A stretch of DNA of 64,000 bases from Spirosoma telluris (GTDB taxonomy: Bacteria > Bacteroidota > Bacteroidia > Cytophagales > Spirosomataceae): assembly GCA_003259005.1 (NCBI GenBank), contig QLII01000001.1, forward strand, positions 3,612,501-3,676,500. Reading direction: 5' to 3'. The translations under genes were made by a program, and so were the position numbers. The notes under the pieces were generated by a model that searched no databases, was not told the origin of the DNA, and saw only the letters and a program-made list of their open reading frames with translations. Within the stretch, counting starts at the first letter, position 1, and the number at the start of each line of letters is the position of its first letter. Below, in pieces: positions 1 through 9,267 of this stretch.

Positions 1-547
1 GGGACCGGCAGCCGCTCGAAATAAAGCCTTTTCGTACATCAGAAGCCCGTTTGTTACGTTTCTGGATAATGATGATTTATTCCCTTCCAACAAGTTGACA
101 CAACAACTCGCCCTTTTTGACCAAAACCCTGCCCTGGATGTCGTATTCGGGAAAACCCAGTACGTGTTTCTGGATGGCTCAAACCCCGAACGCTTTCATT
201 TCCCGGATCAAACGCAAACGGTATGGAATATTCTGCTGGGCGCTGGTTTGTTTCGGACGGAGGTGTTTCGCCGGATTGGGTTGTTCAATGAAGCGTTGAA
301 AATCGGGGAAGACCTGGACTGGTACAACCGGGCTAAAGAACAAGGTGTAACGATCCAGACAACCGATGATGTGATGCTACTCTATCGACACCACGGCAAC
401 AACTACACCCGCGATCAGGAGCTTGTCAAAAGTACCTTACTAAAAGCGATCAAATACTCGCTCGACAGACGACGTAATGAAGCGGGGGTTCGCCAGTTAC
501 CTCAGTTTGCTGATTTTCGACAATCGACTAACGCCGATACCCAATGA
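1..547 (+). CDS. Family 2 glycosyltransferase, 5' end outside the window
   Basis: The open frame enters from the left edge (codons start at base 2). It reads ARNKAFSYIRSPFVTFLDNDD, a typical GT-A fold core with an acidic DNDD metal/nucleotide-sugar motif, followed by the GLF.TEVFRRIGLFNE and EDLDWYNRAKE motifs common near the acceptor site of GT2 enzymes. The first internal start (TTG at 95) lies after the DxD motif, so it is not the real start. The stop overlaps the next gene's ATG (ATGA, 544-547), indicating translational coupling. The likely role is transfer of a sugar to a surface glycan or a modified peptide; the substrate cannot be read from sequence. Confidence 0.85.
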   Translation, partial: GPAAARNKAFSYIRSPFVTFLDNDDLFPSNKLTQQLALFDQNPALDVVFGKTQYVFLDGSNPERFHFPDQTQTVWNILLGAGLFRTEVFRRIGLFNEALKIGEDLDWYNRAKEQGVTIQTTDDVMLLYRHHGNNYTRDQELVKSTLLKAIKYSLDRRRNEAGVRQLPQFADFRQSTNADTQ

Positions 548-1226
548 GCCTTTCCATCAGTGTTATTATTCCGGTTTATAATGCGGCACCCTATGTTAAG
601 GAATGTATCGAGTCGGTATTGGCGCAGACTCGCCAGCCCCAGGAAATTATTGTGATTAACGATGGGTCAACCGATCAATCGCTGGACATAGTAACGCCTT
701 ATGCCGAACAATGCCTGATCCAACTCCACACACGGGAGAACAGAGGGGTTGCCAGTACCTTAAATGAAGCGCTGGAACTTGTCTCAGGTGATCTCGTTGC
801 GTTTCTGGATGCCGACGATGTCTGGCTGTCCGATAAGCTTCGTCAACAGGTCATGCATCTACAGAATGACCCTGCACTCGATGCCTGTTTTGGTCACGTA
901 CGTCAATTTATCAGCCCCGGCTTACCGGCTGATATACAGGCTAACATCCAGTGTCCTGAACATCCCAGCCCGGCTGGTTAAAGCAGACGATGCTAATCCG
1001 GCGGTCTGCTTTTGACAAAACGGGTTTATTCAACACCGCTTACCATACCGGCGATTTTATTGACTGGTTCATTCGCGCCAAAGAAGCGGGGCTACAGTAT
1101 GCCATGCTCCCCAACACGGTCACACTCCGGCGTCTGCATCGGGCGGGGCTGGCCTCACAAGTGCAGTATCACAAAGAGTTTGCCCATATTCTGAAAGCCG
1201 CCCTCGACCGGCGCACGGTTTACTAA
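544..1226 (+). CDS. Family 2 glycosyltransferase, one frameshift
   Basis: The N-terminal part has the canonical GT2 start (SISVIIPVYNAAPYVKECI), then INDGSTD and FLDADD, the nucleotide and metal-binding motifs. The frame ends at 981 after HPSPAG. In the +2 frame the sequence continues as PGWLKQTMLIRRSAF and runs to 1226, as these enzymes normally do, so one base is missing or extra near 961-975. The joined protein is about 227 aa, short but usual for this family. It starts inside the stop of the preceding GT2 gene and lies 6 bp before the next gene, so the four genes at 1-3185 look like one operon. The frameshift may be a consensus error. Confidence 0.8.
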
Positions 1227-1232
1227 TTCATT

Positions 1233-2375
1233 ATGGCCCTGAGTTTTACCAAATCCGACATCCAGCCCGAACAGGTTCTTTTGCTAAAGGCAGCTCTTTT
1301 TCCGGTGCCTGAGGCCCTTGCGTGCTGGCAACTCTGGAAAAAAGCCCGCCATCTGGATCAATTCACGGCAACCAGCGAGAACCTGTTGCCCAGTATCTTC
1401 GATCCACTCGATGGCGATTCACAACGGTTGATGCCGCTTGTTTACCGCAATCTGGAAAAGTCCGGCGACCCATTGATTCCACACCTACGGGGTATTTACC
1501 GCTATACCTGGATGACAAATCAGCGTTTTCTGGAGAAGATGAAACTGATCGTTGGTGCCTTGCATCAGGAAAACATCGATACGATTGTGTTAAAAGGCAT
1601 TCCGCTTTCGCTCCAGTATTATGGCGATATGGGAGTCCGGTTGATGTATGATCTTGACGTGCTGGTACCCACATCCCAGGCAGACCAGGCCGTACGAGTG
1701 CTTCAGGCAGAACCTCTTTCTCTAAAGTCGAGTCAGTTTGAGATCAAACATCGTCAGTTATTGCACGCCATGCACTTGTGGGATAAGCAAAATGTCAGTG
1801 TCGATTTACATTGGAACCTGATTATTCAACATGCCTACACCGGGGCAGATATACCCTTCTGGAAGTCGAGACAACCGCTTGCCTTAACTGATTCTCTACA
1901 CACCTATACATTATCGCCAACGCATCAGTTATTTCACAATCTGGTTCACGGATTTGCCTGGAGTGCGTCACACCCCGCCCCCATCCGCTGGATAGCCGAT
2001 AGTTATGTTATTTATACAAAACCGACTGTGGTTATCGATTGGCAAGAGTTGCTTGATCTGGCCGAACAATTTCGGCTTACGTATCCAATTCGGCAATCTC
2101 TGCGCCTGCTACAGGCCGAATTCCGACTGGTCCTGCCTGCTTCTATTCGTAAACGTCTGGAACACATGCCGCTCAGTTCGGTCGAGCAGGCTTATTTCAC
2201 GCTGCTGCGAAAAAAATCATCAAGTACGATTAGCCGAACAATTCGAACGCTTCGAAAAAAACGTCTTGATTATCAGTTATTTCGCCAGCAGCGCCCAGGT
2301 CCTACGCTACATCAATGGATGTACAAATGGATTCGATACCATATTGACTGGCCCCGGCGCGATTTACCTTTCTGA
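1233..2375 (+). CDS. Nucleotidyltransferase family protein (NTP_transf_5 type)
   Basis: A 380-aa protein with the signature of the uncharacterised nucleotidyltransferase family PF14907: IVLKGIPLSLQYYGD followed by VRLMYDLDVLV. In this polymerase-beta-like fold the D.D pair (DLDVLV, near residue 140) is the expected metal site. A later LHWNLI and a HQLFHNLVHGF helix are also typical. Such genes often sit beside GT2 glycosyltransferases or peptide-modification clusters, as here. The ATG at 1233 follows the GT2 stop by 6 bp. The reaction and substrate are unknown; the family call rests on motif recognition. Confidence 0.75.
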   Translation: MALSFTKSDIQPEQVLLLKAALFPVPEALACWQLWKKARHLDQFTATSENLLPSIFDPLDGDSQRLMPLVYRNLEKSGDPLIPHLRGIYRYTWMTNQRFLEKMKLIVGALHQENIDTIVLKGIPLSLQYYGDMGVRLMYDLDVLVPTSQADQAVRVLQAEPLSLKSSQFEIKHRQLLHAMHLWDKQNVSVDLHWNLIIQHAYTGADIPFWKSRQPLALTDSLHTYTLSPTHQLFHNLVHGFAWSASHPAPIRWIADSYVIYTKPTVVIDWQELLDLAEQFRLTYPIRQSLRLLQAEFRLVLPASIRKRLEHMPLSSVEQAYFTLLRKKSSSTISRTIRTLRKKRLDYQLFRQQRPGPTLHQWMYKWIRYHIDWPRRDLPF

Positions 2376-2378
2376 TTG

Positions 2379-3185
2379 ATGAGTACTCAGACCGCCCTGG
2401 TGGCGTTGTTGACCTTTGTTATTCACCTGATAGCAAGCCTGTCGCTCGGCGTGCGAATCGTTGGATTACGAACATTGCGGTGGGCCGTATCCTTTGCCCT
2501 CTTCAATGTGATGGTGCTTGTATCTCGGCTCGCCAATACCCTACAGGCTCCCTTGCTAGCCAAGAACGTCGAGCTAAATATTCGGGCGGGTCATCTTGAT
2601 GAAATTGCCGATTTTCGGTGGATTATTGGTTCCGCAACCCTCGCAACGCTGATAGCGGGGGTATTTTTTCCTTCGTTTCAACGGCTGATGACACGAGCGG
2701 TTGATAGTTATTACCAACACCGCTCGATCGGGAAATTACTCGTTCGGAGTTTTTCCTTTCGGGTTGTCCAGGACATTCCCACCTATCTCAAATGGCCCGA
2801 CCAGGCTAACTGGCAACACGTTACCAGAAATAGAAATGTACCCCTTTCTATATTTCTACTCAATGCGCTGGCCAACGCCATTATGACCATAAGCGTGCTG
2901 GCAACGCTCTATGCAGGCTATCTTAATCCAGACTTACGCTCAACGGCGGCATCCATGTCTGGGCTGATTAATGGGCTGGCGACCATTATACTCGTACTTT
3001 TCATTGATCCCACAATTGCGCTTCTTGCCGATGAAGTGGGAGCTGGCCGATACAGTGCAGGTTATTTCCGGCGGTATATCATCCTGATTTTATTCGCCCG
3101 ACTAGTAGGAACCATTCTGGCGCAGTTTTTACTCATACCATTCGCTTATCTGATCATCTGGGTGGCTGAGCACCTATATGGCTAA
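2379..3185 (+). CDS. amj: Amj-like lipid II flippase (DUF2837 family)
   Basis: A polytopic membrane protein of about 268 aa. The N-terminal half has SLGVRIVGLRTLRWAVSFAL and FNVMVLVSRLANTLQAPLL, strongly resembling the Amj/YdaH family, which provides an alternate lipid II flippase to MurJ in Bacillus subtilis. At least six hydrophobic segments are visible, including the first 25 residues, the stretch near residue 85, and four in the C-terminal half. I prefer ATG 2379 over the in-frame TTG at 2376. It follows the nucleotidyltransferase gene by 3 bp. An intact gene. Flipping of lipid-linked precursors is inferred from family; pairing with glycosyltransferases fits an envelope role. Confidence 0.75.
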   Translation: MSTQTALVALLTFVIHLIASLSLGVRIVGLRTLRWAVSFALFNVMVLVSRLANTLQAPLLAKNVELNIRAGHLDEIADFRWIIGSATLATLIAGVFFPSFQRLMTRAVDSYYQHRSIGKLLVRSFSFRVVQDIPTYLKWPDQANWQHVTRNRNVPLSIFLLNALANAIMTISVLATLYAGYLNPDLRSTAASMSGLINGLATIILVLFIDPTIALLADEVGAGRYSAGYFRRYIILILFARLVGTILAQFLLIPFAYLIIWVAEHLYG

Positions 3186-3304
3186 GACCGCCCTTTTTAC
3201 TAAGATCGAACGTCAACATATAGATACGTTTGTCTGGATAGTAAGCAGGCGCTTCAAATTCTCTTCATAATTCCTTCCGTACTTGCCAGCAAATTCTGTA
3301 GCTG

Positions 3305-5491
3305 ATGAAAAATTTCTTTCTTGTTGGTTTACTCACGTTAGCCATTGCACCCGGATTTGGCCAGACTATTATTCGGGTTGAAGACAGTTTAACGCACGAA
3401 CCTGTCATTGCTGCCACCGTTCGTACCCTTACCAAACCAGTTGTTGGCGCCGTTACAGACGTTACAGGCATTGCCCGGATGACTAACCTGCCTGCTGATG
3501 TTAAAGCCCTGACGGTTAGCGGGGTGGGTTACCAAACAGCGTCTTTCCCCATAACACCTAGCGTCGATACACTTGTTTTTCGACTGAAAGCCGAGGTAGA
3601 AGCCATTGATGAAGTGACCGTTACGGGTACACGCACCAACTCACGCATCGAAGATTTACCCATTAAAGTCGAAGTGCTCGGACAGGAGGACATGGACGAA
3701 GAAAGTGCCGTAGTACCCGGAAATGTGAGCAGCATTCTGGGCGATATTTCGATCATTCACGTTCAGCGCACCTCAGCCGTTAACGGCAATCAGGCCATTC
3801 GGATGCAGGGACTCGATCCGAAATACACCCAGATTCTGCGCGATGGGCTACCCCTCTACGAAGGTTTTTCGGGAAACCTCGGCGTGTTGCAGATTCCACC
3901 GCTTGATTTGAAACAGATTGAAGTCTTTAAAGGCTCTGTTTCAACGCTCTACGGTGGAGGAGCCATTGGTGGGATGATCAATATTGTCTCTAAATCGCCT
4001 ACATCCCAAAAACCCGAATTTACGGCTCTGCTCAACCACTCGGGCCTTAAAGAAAACAACGTCAACGCTTATTACTCGCAACGTTATGGCAAAACTGGTT
4101 TAACCTTATTTACAGGCTATACGGACCAGAAAGCAGTGGACGTAACGGGGGACGGTTTTACCGATAGTCCGGGCATCAGGCAATTTAATTTCCATCCCAA
4201 ATTTTTCTACAACCCATCGGATCGTACCAAACTGAACATCGGTTACGCCTTTACGAAAGAACACCGCGAAGGCGGCTACTTACCGGCGCTGGAAGGTTCG
4301 CTACCGAACGGCTATCAAAACATCACCGACCTGCAACGGCATACCGTCGATTTCGATGCGAGCCATAGTTCATCAGAACGAAATACACTAACGTTGAAAG
4401 GGGCTGTCAGTACGTTTCATCGCCAGAACACCGATTACCAGAAACTGTCTGACGGACGACAATCATCCATTTATCTGGAGGGAAATAATCTTGCCCAATT
4501 GGGCAAGCATAAGCTTATTATTGGGGCCAACCTGACCGTTGAAGCCTTCCGAAAGAACCCGGATAGTACCCGGCTTGTCGATTACACCTACCAGACCCTT
4601 GGCGGATTTGTACAGGATGACTGGCAGGTAGGTGAAAAAGTAGCCATACAGGCAGGATTACGTTTAGACCACCACAATACGTTTGGAAATTTCCTATTGC
4701 CCGGCTGTCGATTAAGTTGAAACCTGCTGAACCCTGGACAGTACGGTTGAGCGTTGGAACAGGCTATAAAACACCCAACCTGTTTGTTAATCAGACACCC
4801 GGAGCGTTGAATGTCAGCTTGATTTTTCCACGTCTGTTACCCATTGACGTAAATACAGTAAAAGCGGAACGGTCGGTGGGTGCAAACATCGACATTGCTT
4901 ATTCCAAATCGTTTGAAAGTGGCATCTCTTTTCAGGTCGATCAGGCACTTTATTATACCTATGTCAACTCGCCGGTGGTGTCGGCTTTTGCCAGTACGTC
5001 AGGCAATTTAGGGGCCTATACACAACTCATTAACGCGCCTTACAACATCCTCAGTCTTGGAACCGACACCTACGTTCGACTCGAATACAAAGCTTACGAA
5101 CTGTATTTCGGCTACAATCACACGCTCGCCCGTCGTGATGGCCCAACTGACAACACCTATTTACCGCTGGCTCCCCAGGACAAATTCTCTACAACAGTGG
5201 CCTGGGAAAATGAGCATTTTCGATTTGGAGTTGAAACCAGTTATGTGGGTACGCAATACCTCTACAACAACCAGAAAGTATCGAACTACTGGTTTTTTGC
5301 CGGAGCCGCCGAATATCACTATAATGATCACTGGCGGCTAGTCTTGAACGCCGAAAATTTGTTCAACATCAGGCAGGCCAACTACGAAACCGTTGTTCTG
5401 GGGTCCAATCCAACCGTGCAGCCCACCTTCCGCCCATCTGGGCCCCCTTGAAGGCCGGATTGTAAATCTGGCGTTGAAATACACATTGTGA
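3305..5491 (+). CDS. TonB-dependent receptor, frameshifted
   Basis: Starts with a signal peptide ending near GFGQ, then a carboxypeptidase-regulatory-like domain (residues about 20-95), a TonB-box-like DEVTVTGTR segment, a plug domain (MQGLDPKYTQILRDGLPLYE; VFKGSVSTLYGGGAIGGMIN) and a beta barrel. The frame breaks near 4688-4705 and resumes with IKLKPAEPWTVRLSVGTGYK. A second break lies in the C-runs at 5431-5447: read through, the tail becomes LEGRIVNLALKYTL with a stop at 5489-5491, giving the expected terminal strand ending in an aromatic-rich motif. As written, the frame stops at 5451. Likely imports a siderophore, metal or other ligand across the outer membrane; the ligand is unknown. 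Confidence 0.85.
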
Positions 5492-5549
5492 TGTATGATA
5501 TAGGATATATGTTCCAGCAAAGCCATACATCATACATCATACATCATAC
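5489..5549. repeat. Short hairpin with CATACAT tandem units between convergent genes
   Basis: The heptamer CATACAT is repeated about three and a half times at 5524-5549. Its complement ATGTATGAT occurs at 5491-5499, so the segment can fold back on itself. It lies exactly between the end of the TonB receptor gene (plus strand) and the end of the glycoside hydrolase gene (minus strand), a place where a bidirectional terminator would be expected. There is no T-run, so termination is inference. Confidence 0.5.
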
Positions 5550-5553
5550 CTAT

Positions 5554-7577
5554 TTACTCCACCATCAACACCGAATGCACGCCCAACTGTGGCACAATCA
5601 CCGTAGCCATACCGTCTGCATAGCGAATCGGTAAGCTCTTATTTTCCGGCTGCTGTACAATGCGTTTCGGCTTCTTATCCGTGCGAAGCCGAACGGTCAG
5701 GTTAGTCAGAGGGGGTACTTCGTCGTACGTAAATACCTGCGGATCGGCATGGCGGCCACCGGTATTGATCAGGTTTACGGCCAGTTGGTTGCGCTGCCGA
5801 TTCAGGACAACATGCACAAGATGAGAACCGCTTACCTCGACCAGCGGCTTAGGTAATAATGACCGGGTTAGGGATGCGATAAAATCACGAAGTTTGGCCG
5901 ACTGGTGTTTCTGGTAATCCAGACTCAGGTCAGCATAAACGGCCGTTAGTTGGCCTTTGCCAAACGAGGTTTCTGTGGCGATGACACCGGGGGCTGGGCC
6001 ATCGGCTTCCGATTTAAGGAACTGGTCGACGGATTTTGTGTCTTTGCCGGTAATACCCACGGGTTGAAAAGGTCCCGTCAGCACAACAGTTGCCCCTTAT
6101 ACAACACCCATTTGGGGCCCGTTGTCAATGGGTTGGTAGGGGTTATCCCCAACTCCGCAGCAAACGAACGGGTTGTTTGAGCGCCAATAAGCAGCAGATG
6201 ACCACCCTGCCGGGCATAGTCAAGTAGTTCCTGCCGGAATGCCGTATCCAGCGAGTCCTGCTGCGATACGACGATAACTGGATACTGATTCAATCGGCCC
6301 CGAAGGTGCTGTTCCGACAGCACGTCAACAGGTAGCTGGGCATCTAAAAGAGCGGTTAGCACCCCATTAATCCGCTGTGTTTGCCCGTTACCAAACAGCG
6401 ACTGATTAAATGCGCTAACTGTCGCGTTGGCATACAGTAGGGCAATCTGCGGTATGGGAACGCTCCCCTCGCAGAAAGGCTGTCTGGCTCGAACAAAGCG
6501 GCTCAACTCGGCCATAACAGGCAGTTCGCGTAATCCAATTGAGGCATCACGCCGTTGCTGATAATACGCCTGAAAACCACCGCCAAGCGCGATAATTTCG
6601 GCCGCTTCCTGCATTAAATGAACCGCCGATTTCTGATCACCCTGCCGATGTATCGGATTGAATTCATACCAGAAACTCCACGACATCAAATCCCAGGGTT
6701 TGCGATAAAGTTGTCCCTGAGCGGCCATAATCCGCCCTTCCAGTGCCGCCGAGTTGACACTGCTACTCGGCGTCAGATCTCCCGACAGGAAGTCGACGTT
6801 GGTGTTGATGGGCTCCGGCATCATAGACGAATAGGCCCAATTCGATGCGATCCTGAAGGTTGGCCGGTGACGATGAACGGCATCTACATAATGCCCCATG
6901 TACTGAATAAACGACCGACGGGCAAAGTCCTTAAACGCCCTAAAGCCCGCATCTTTGTCTGAACGAGGCACCGTCTGAATACCCGTTTCAGCCCGAAACT
7001 TCGCCAGCGCCGTTGGTGAGTAATCCAGCACTGTCGCCCAGCACTCCCCATCGACCCACACGCCATCGGCACCATAGTCGGCCAGTTCATTCAATTGCGG
7101 AATCAGCAGCGAATCGACATAAGGACCGTGAACAGACGTTTTCGACGTATTGATGCTACCATCGGCTTTCTGGACAGCCCAGTTCGGGTGTTTAGTTAGG
7201 ACAGTATCATCATAAACACCTGAATAATGCAGGTATAAGTCCACCCTATGCTTCCGGGTAACAGCTCGGTAGAACGCCAGGGGGTCGTTGACGATGTGTG
7301 GGGCTACGGTTGCATTCGCCACCTTCGACGGATAACTCGACACGCCCGGATGCCCCTTACAATCGACCTGAATAAAATCGGGCTTGACCGCAGTGAGCAG
7401 AGAATCCAGACTTTTTTCAGACAGATTTCGCCCGATCAGCGAATCTTTAGCGACGGCATGAAAATCGAAATGAAGCCCAAAGTACCGCTTTGAGTGAGAC
7501 TGAAGCGGATTTGTTTTCGACTGCGCACGTAGCTGGAAACTGGAGAGGATAAAAAGTAGTACAAAGAAAGCCTTCAT
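5554..7577 (-). CDS. Putative secreted glycoside hydrolase, frameshifted
   Basis: The N-terminus (MKAFFVLLFILSSFQLRAQ) is a signal peptide. The next about 330 residues look like a TIM-barrel hydrolase of the alpha-amylase/fucosidase/beta-galactosidase-like superfamily: PDFIQVDCKGHPG, LYLHYSGVYDD, GVWVDGECWATVLDYSP and DFLSGDLTP. The acidic residues in DGECW and SGDLTP are candidate catalytic positions. A second, trimerisation-like alpha/beta domain follows (PVIVVSQQDSLD, GGHLLLIGA) and a small beta domain closes the protein. The frame ends at 6078 and resumes at WVLYKGATVVLTGPFQP; adding a base to the GGGG run near 6094 restores it. Together about 670 aa. The substrate is unknown; the GH family is a tentative call. 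Confidence 0.65.
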
Positions 7578-7676
7578 TACCGGTGGTTTGGTTGCAACCA
7601 GAGGAAGGAGAAGAGCGGTAAAGCTTACTGTTAGCTGGCCTAAATTATAGTAGTCAAAATGTAAGATAGATTTATC

Positions 7677-7712
7677 GTACGATGACTTTATCTTAAGATG
7701 GAATCATCGTAC
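7677..7712. promoter_or_regulatory. 36-bp nested palindrome upstream of the hydrolase gene
   Basis: Perfect 9-bp arms GTACGATGA (7677-7685) and TCATCGTAC (7704-7712) share a centre with the perfect palindrome ATCTTAAGAT (7690-7699). It lies about 100 bp upstream of the hydrolase start and downstream of the SDR gene, both read leftward. The shared centre suggests a dimeric repressor or two-dimer operator rather than a terminator, as no T-run follows. The binding protein is unknown. Confidence 0.4.
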
Positions 7713-7804
7713 AAGAACTCAAGTTTAAACAGGTTTGCATTAACCGAGGCATGTGAAAAGGGAGAAAGGAAGCTAACCATTTCCCTTCTCCTTTTCTCCC
7801 CAAA

Positions 7805-8527
7805 TTAATACTCCTGCGACAACGGGTGTACCATGAACTCATCAATCACCACATGGGCCGGGCGGCTAATGATGAACAGCATTGACTCGGCCATGTCTTC
7901 GTTCTGGAGCCAGCTTTTCGAGGTCTCGTGACCGTGGCCTTTCGCGTGAAAATTTGAGTCCACCAGGCCCGAATAGACGCCCGTTACTTTGATCCCAAAC
8001 GACCGAACTTCCTTCCGCAAGGCACCGGTGAACGCTTCCTGTGCGTACTTGCTGGCCGTATATAGCGATCCACCCGCAAACGTGCGCTTGGCTACGTCCG
8101 ATGCCACCACAACAATGTGTCCCGAACCCTGCGTTTTCAGGCTTGGCAAGGCCGCTTTGGTCAGGATAAATGTACCTTTCACGTTAGTTGCCATCAGGTC
8201 ATCCCACTCACTGACGGTGAGTTCGTCTACGTTTTTGAAGATACCATAGCCTGCATTATTGATAACGACATCAATGTGTTTGAACTGATCAAGAGCGGTT
8301 TTAACGACGGCTTCCATATCCGATTCGCTGGTAACGTCGCCGGGCACAGCCACAATTTTACCCCGAGTATGGCCTTCTGTGGCTTCTTTTTCGAGTTGAT
8401 TGAGTTCATCGGCGTTGCGAGCCGTTACAACAACGTTGGCACCATGCTCGGCTAAGAGCATAGCCGTTGCCCGGCCAATACCCCGCGAGGCACCACTAAT
8501 AATGATGGTTTTGTTTTCGACGGTCAT
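7805..8527 (-). CDS. SDR family NAD(P)-dependent oxidoreductase
   Basis: A 240-aa classical short-chain dehydrogenase/reductase. Visible motifs: ISGASRGIG (cofactor-binding glycine motif, residues about 9-17), a D in PGDVTS, NNAGYG (about 90-95), VVASD with the catalytic Ser region, and YTASKYA, the YxxxK catalytic pair near residue 156. No signal peptide, so cytoplasmic. The C-terminus SRPAHVVIDEFMVHPLSQ is usual for the 3-ketoacyl-ACP-reductase-like branch. The gene is intact. A monocistronic unit is likely; the substrate cannot be told. A pyrimidine/purine-rich weak inverted repeat (7757-7800) lies just after its stop. Confidence 0.9.
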   Translation of the reverse strand: MTVENKTIIISGASRGIGRATAMLLAEHGANVVVTARNADELNQLEKEATEGHTRGKIVAVPGDVTSESDMEAVVKTALDQFKHIDVVINNAGYGIFKNVDELTVSEWDDLMATNVKGTFILTKAALPSLKTQGSGHIVVVASDVAKRTFAGGSLYTASKYAQEAFTGALRKEVRSFGIKVTGVYSGLVDSNFHAKGHGHETSKSWLQNEDMAESMLFIISRPAHVVIDEFMVHPLSQEY

Positions 8528-8591
8528 AGGATTAATTTTCTAACCGCAAAGGTCGCAAAGTTCACAAAGAAGTTTTCTGTCGGCTTATAGA

Positions 8592-8686
8592 ATAGAACGC
8601 AGATTTTTATGGTGGTTATGATTAACGATGATTTTTCTCGGCAAAGCTTGGCTAAATCATAATCATCATAAAAATCTGCGTTCTAT
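8592..8686. repeat. Long intergenic hairpin with perfect 20-bp arms
   Basis: Perfect 20-bp arms at 8592-8611 and 8667-8686 (core GCAGATTTTTATG) enclose 55 bp whose ends also pair partly. It lies between the divergent SDR and small membrane protein genes. The core GATTTTTATG is shared with the inverted repeats that flank the GxxExxY gene at 11756-12313, so this may be an empty version of that element. The rest of 8528-8735 holds no gene; a CGCAAAG-rich stretch sits next to the SDR start. Confidence 0.75.
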
Positions 8687-8735
8687 TTGTATAAAACAGA
8701 ATCATAAAACGGCCATTTAATCAATGAAACATTTT

Positions 8736-8781
8736 TTTTAGACGAGTCTAAAACCAATTATAGTAAGCCTGCGTATCTTTG
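8736..8781 (+). promoter_or_regulatory. Promoter with DtxR/MntR-like operator
   Basis: TTTTAGACGAGTCTAAAA at 8736-8753 is a perfect 8-2-8 palindrome, similar to operators used by DtxR/MntR-type metalloregulators. TATCTTTG at 8774-8781 fits the Bacteroidota -7 consensus TAnnTTTG. The operator covers the place where the -33 element would lie, so binding should block RNA polymerase. It precedes a small His-containing membrane protein (8815) and a TonB receptor (9268), consistent with metal-regulated import. The regulator assignment is inference. Confidence 0.5.
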
Positions 8782-8814
8782 GTACAGATTTGATAGGTTG
8801 ATTCCCACGAGTTG

Positions 8815-9183
8815 ATGTTCGGTTTGCTCCACATACATCGGTTGCGCGTAGCCCGTTTGCTGCTTGGCCTATTTCTGGCTATGTGGCTCAACGGGGTGGT
8901 ATTTCGCCATGCGCACCGCTTACCGAGCGGCAAACTGATTGTTCACGCTCACCCCTACTGGCCTTTCGGGAAAAGCCCGATCCTACCCAATAACCATACT
9001 GCTCAGGAAATCCTGCTGCTCGATCTGGCGGCTAATCTGCCCGTTGTTGTCAGCAGTTTTTTTGCCTTTCTGTTTCTGCTGCGTGAGCGTTTGCAGTCGG
9101 TTTTCCTGTTCAAGAACCGATCCTTTCAGTCTCATTTTCGTTTCCGTTGCTTCTCTCACCGGGGTCCGCCCCTCGTTTGGTAA
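8815..9183 (+). CDS. Small membrane protein, unknown function, before TonB receptor
   Basis: About 122 aa. A hydrophobic segment at residues 14-30 (LLLGLFLAMWLNGVVF) is followed by a histidine-rich stretch FRHAHRLPSGKLIVHAHPYW and a second hydrophobic segment (VVVSSFFAFLFLL, near residue 85). It ends SHRGPPLVW; an RGPP ending seems common to such proteins next to TonB receptors. ATG 8815 is preferred to the TTG at 8812. It lies between the metal-type operator and the TonB receptor gene, so a role in metal uptake or sensing is plausible but unproven. No family is recognised with confidence. Confidence 0.55.
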   Translation: MFGLLHIHRLRVARLLLGLFLAMWLNGVVFRHAHRLPSGKLIVHAHPYWPFGKSPILPNNHTAQEILLLDLAANLPVVVSSFFAFLFLLRERLQSVFLFKNRSFQSHFRFRCFSHRGPPLVW

Positions 9184-9267
9184 TTTCCTGATTGGCACAC
9201 ATCGGTCTCCGGGTCGATGCGTTGTGCTGTATTACCTGGAGTACTCAACCAAACGATAACCCCCTGA

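Noticed and set aside
4717..5451. A separate 244-aa outer-membrane protein
   Set aside because: It is the barrel half of the TonB receptor starting at 3305, split by a frameshift.
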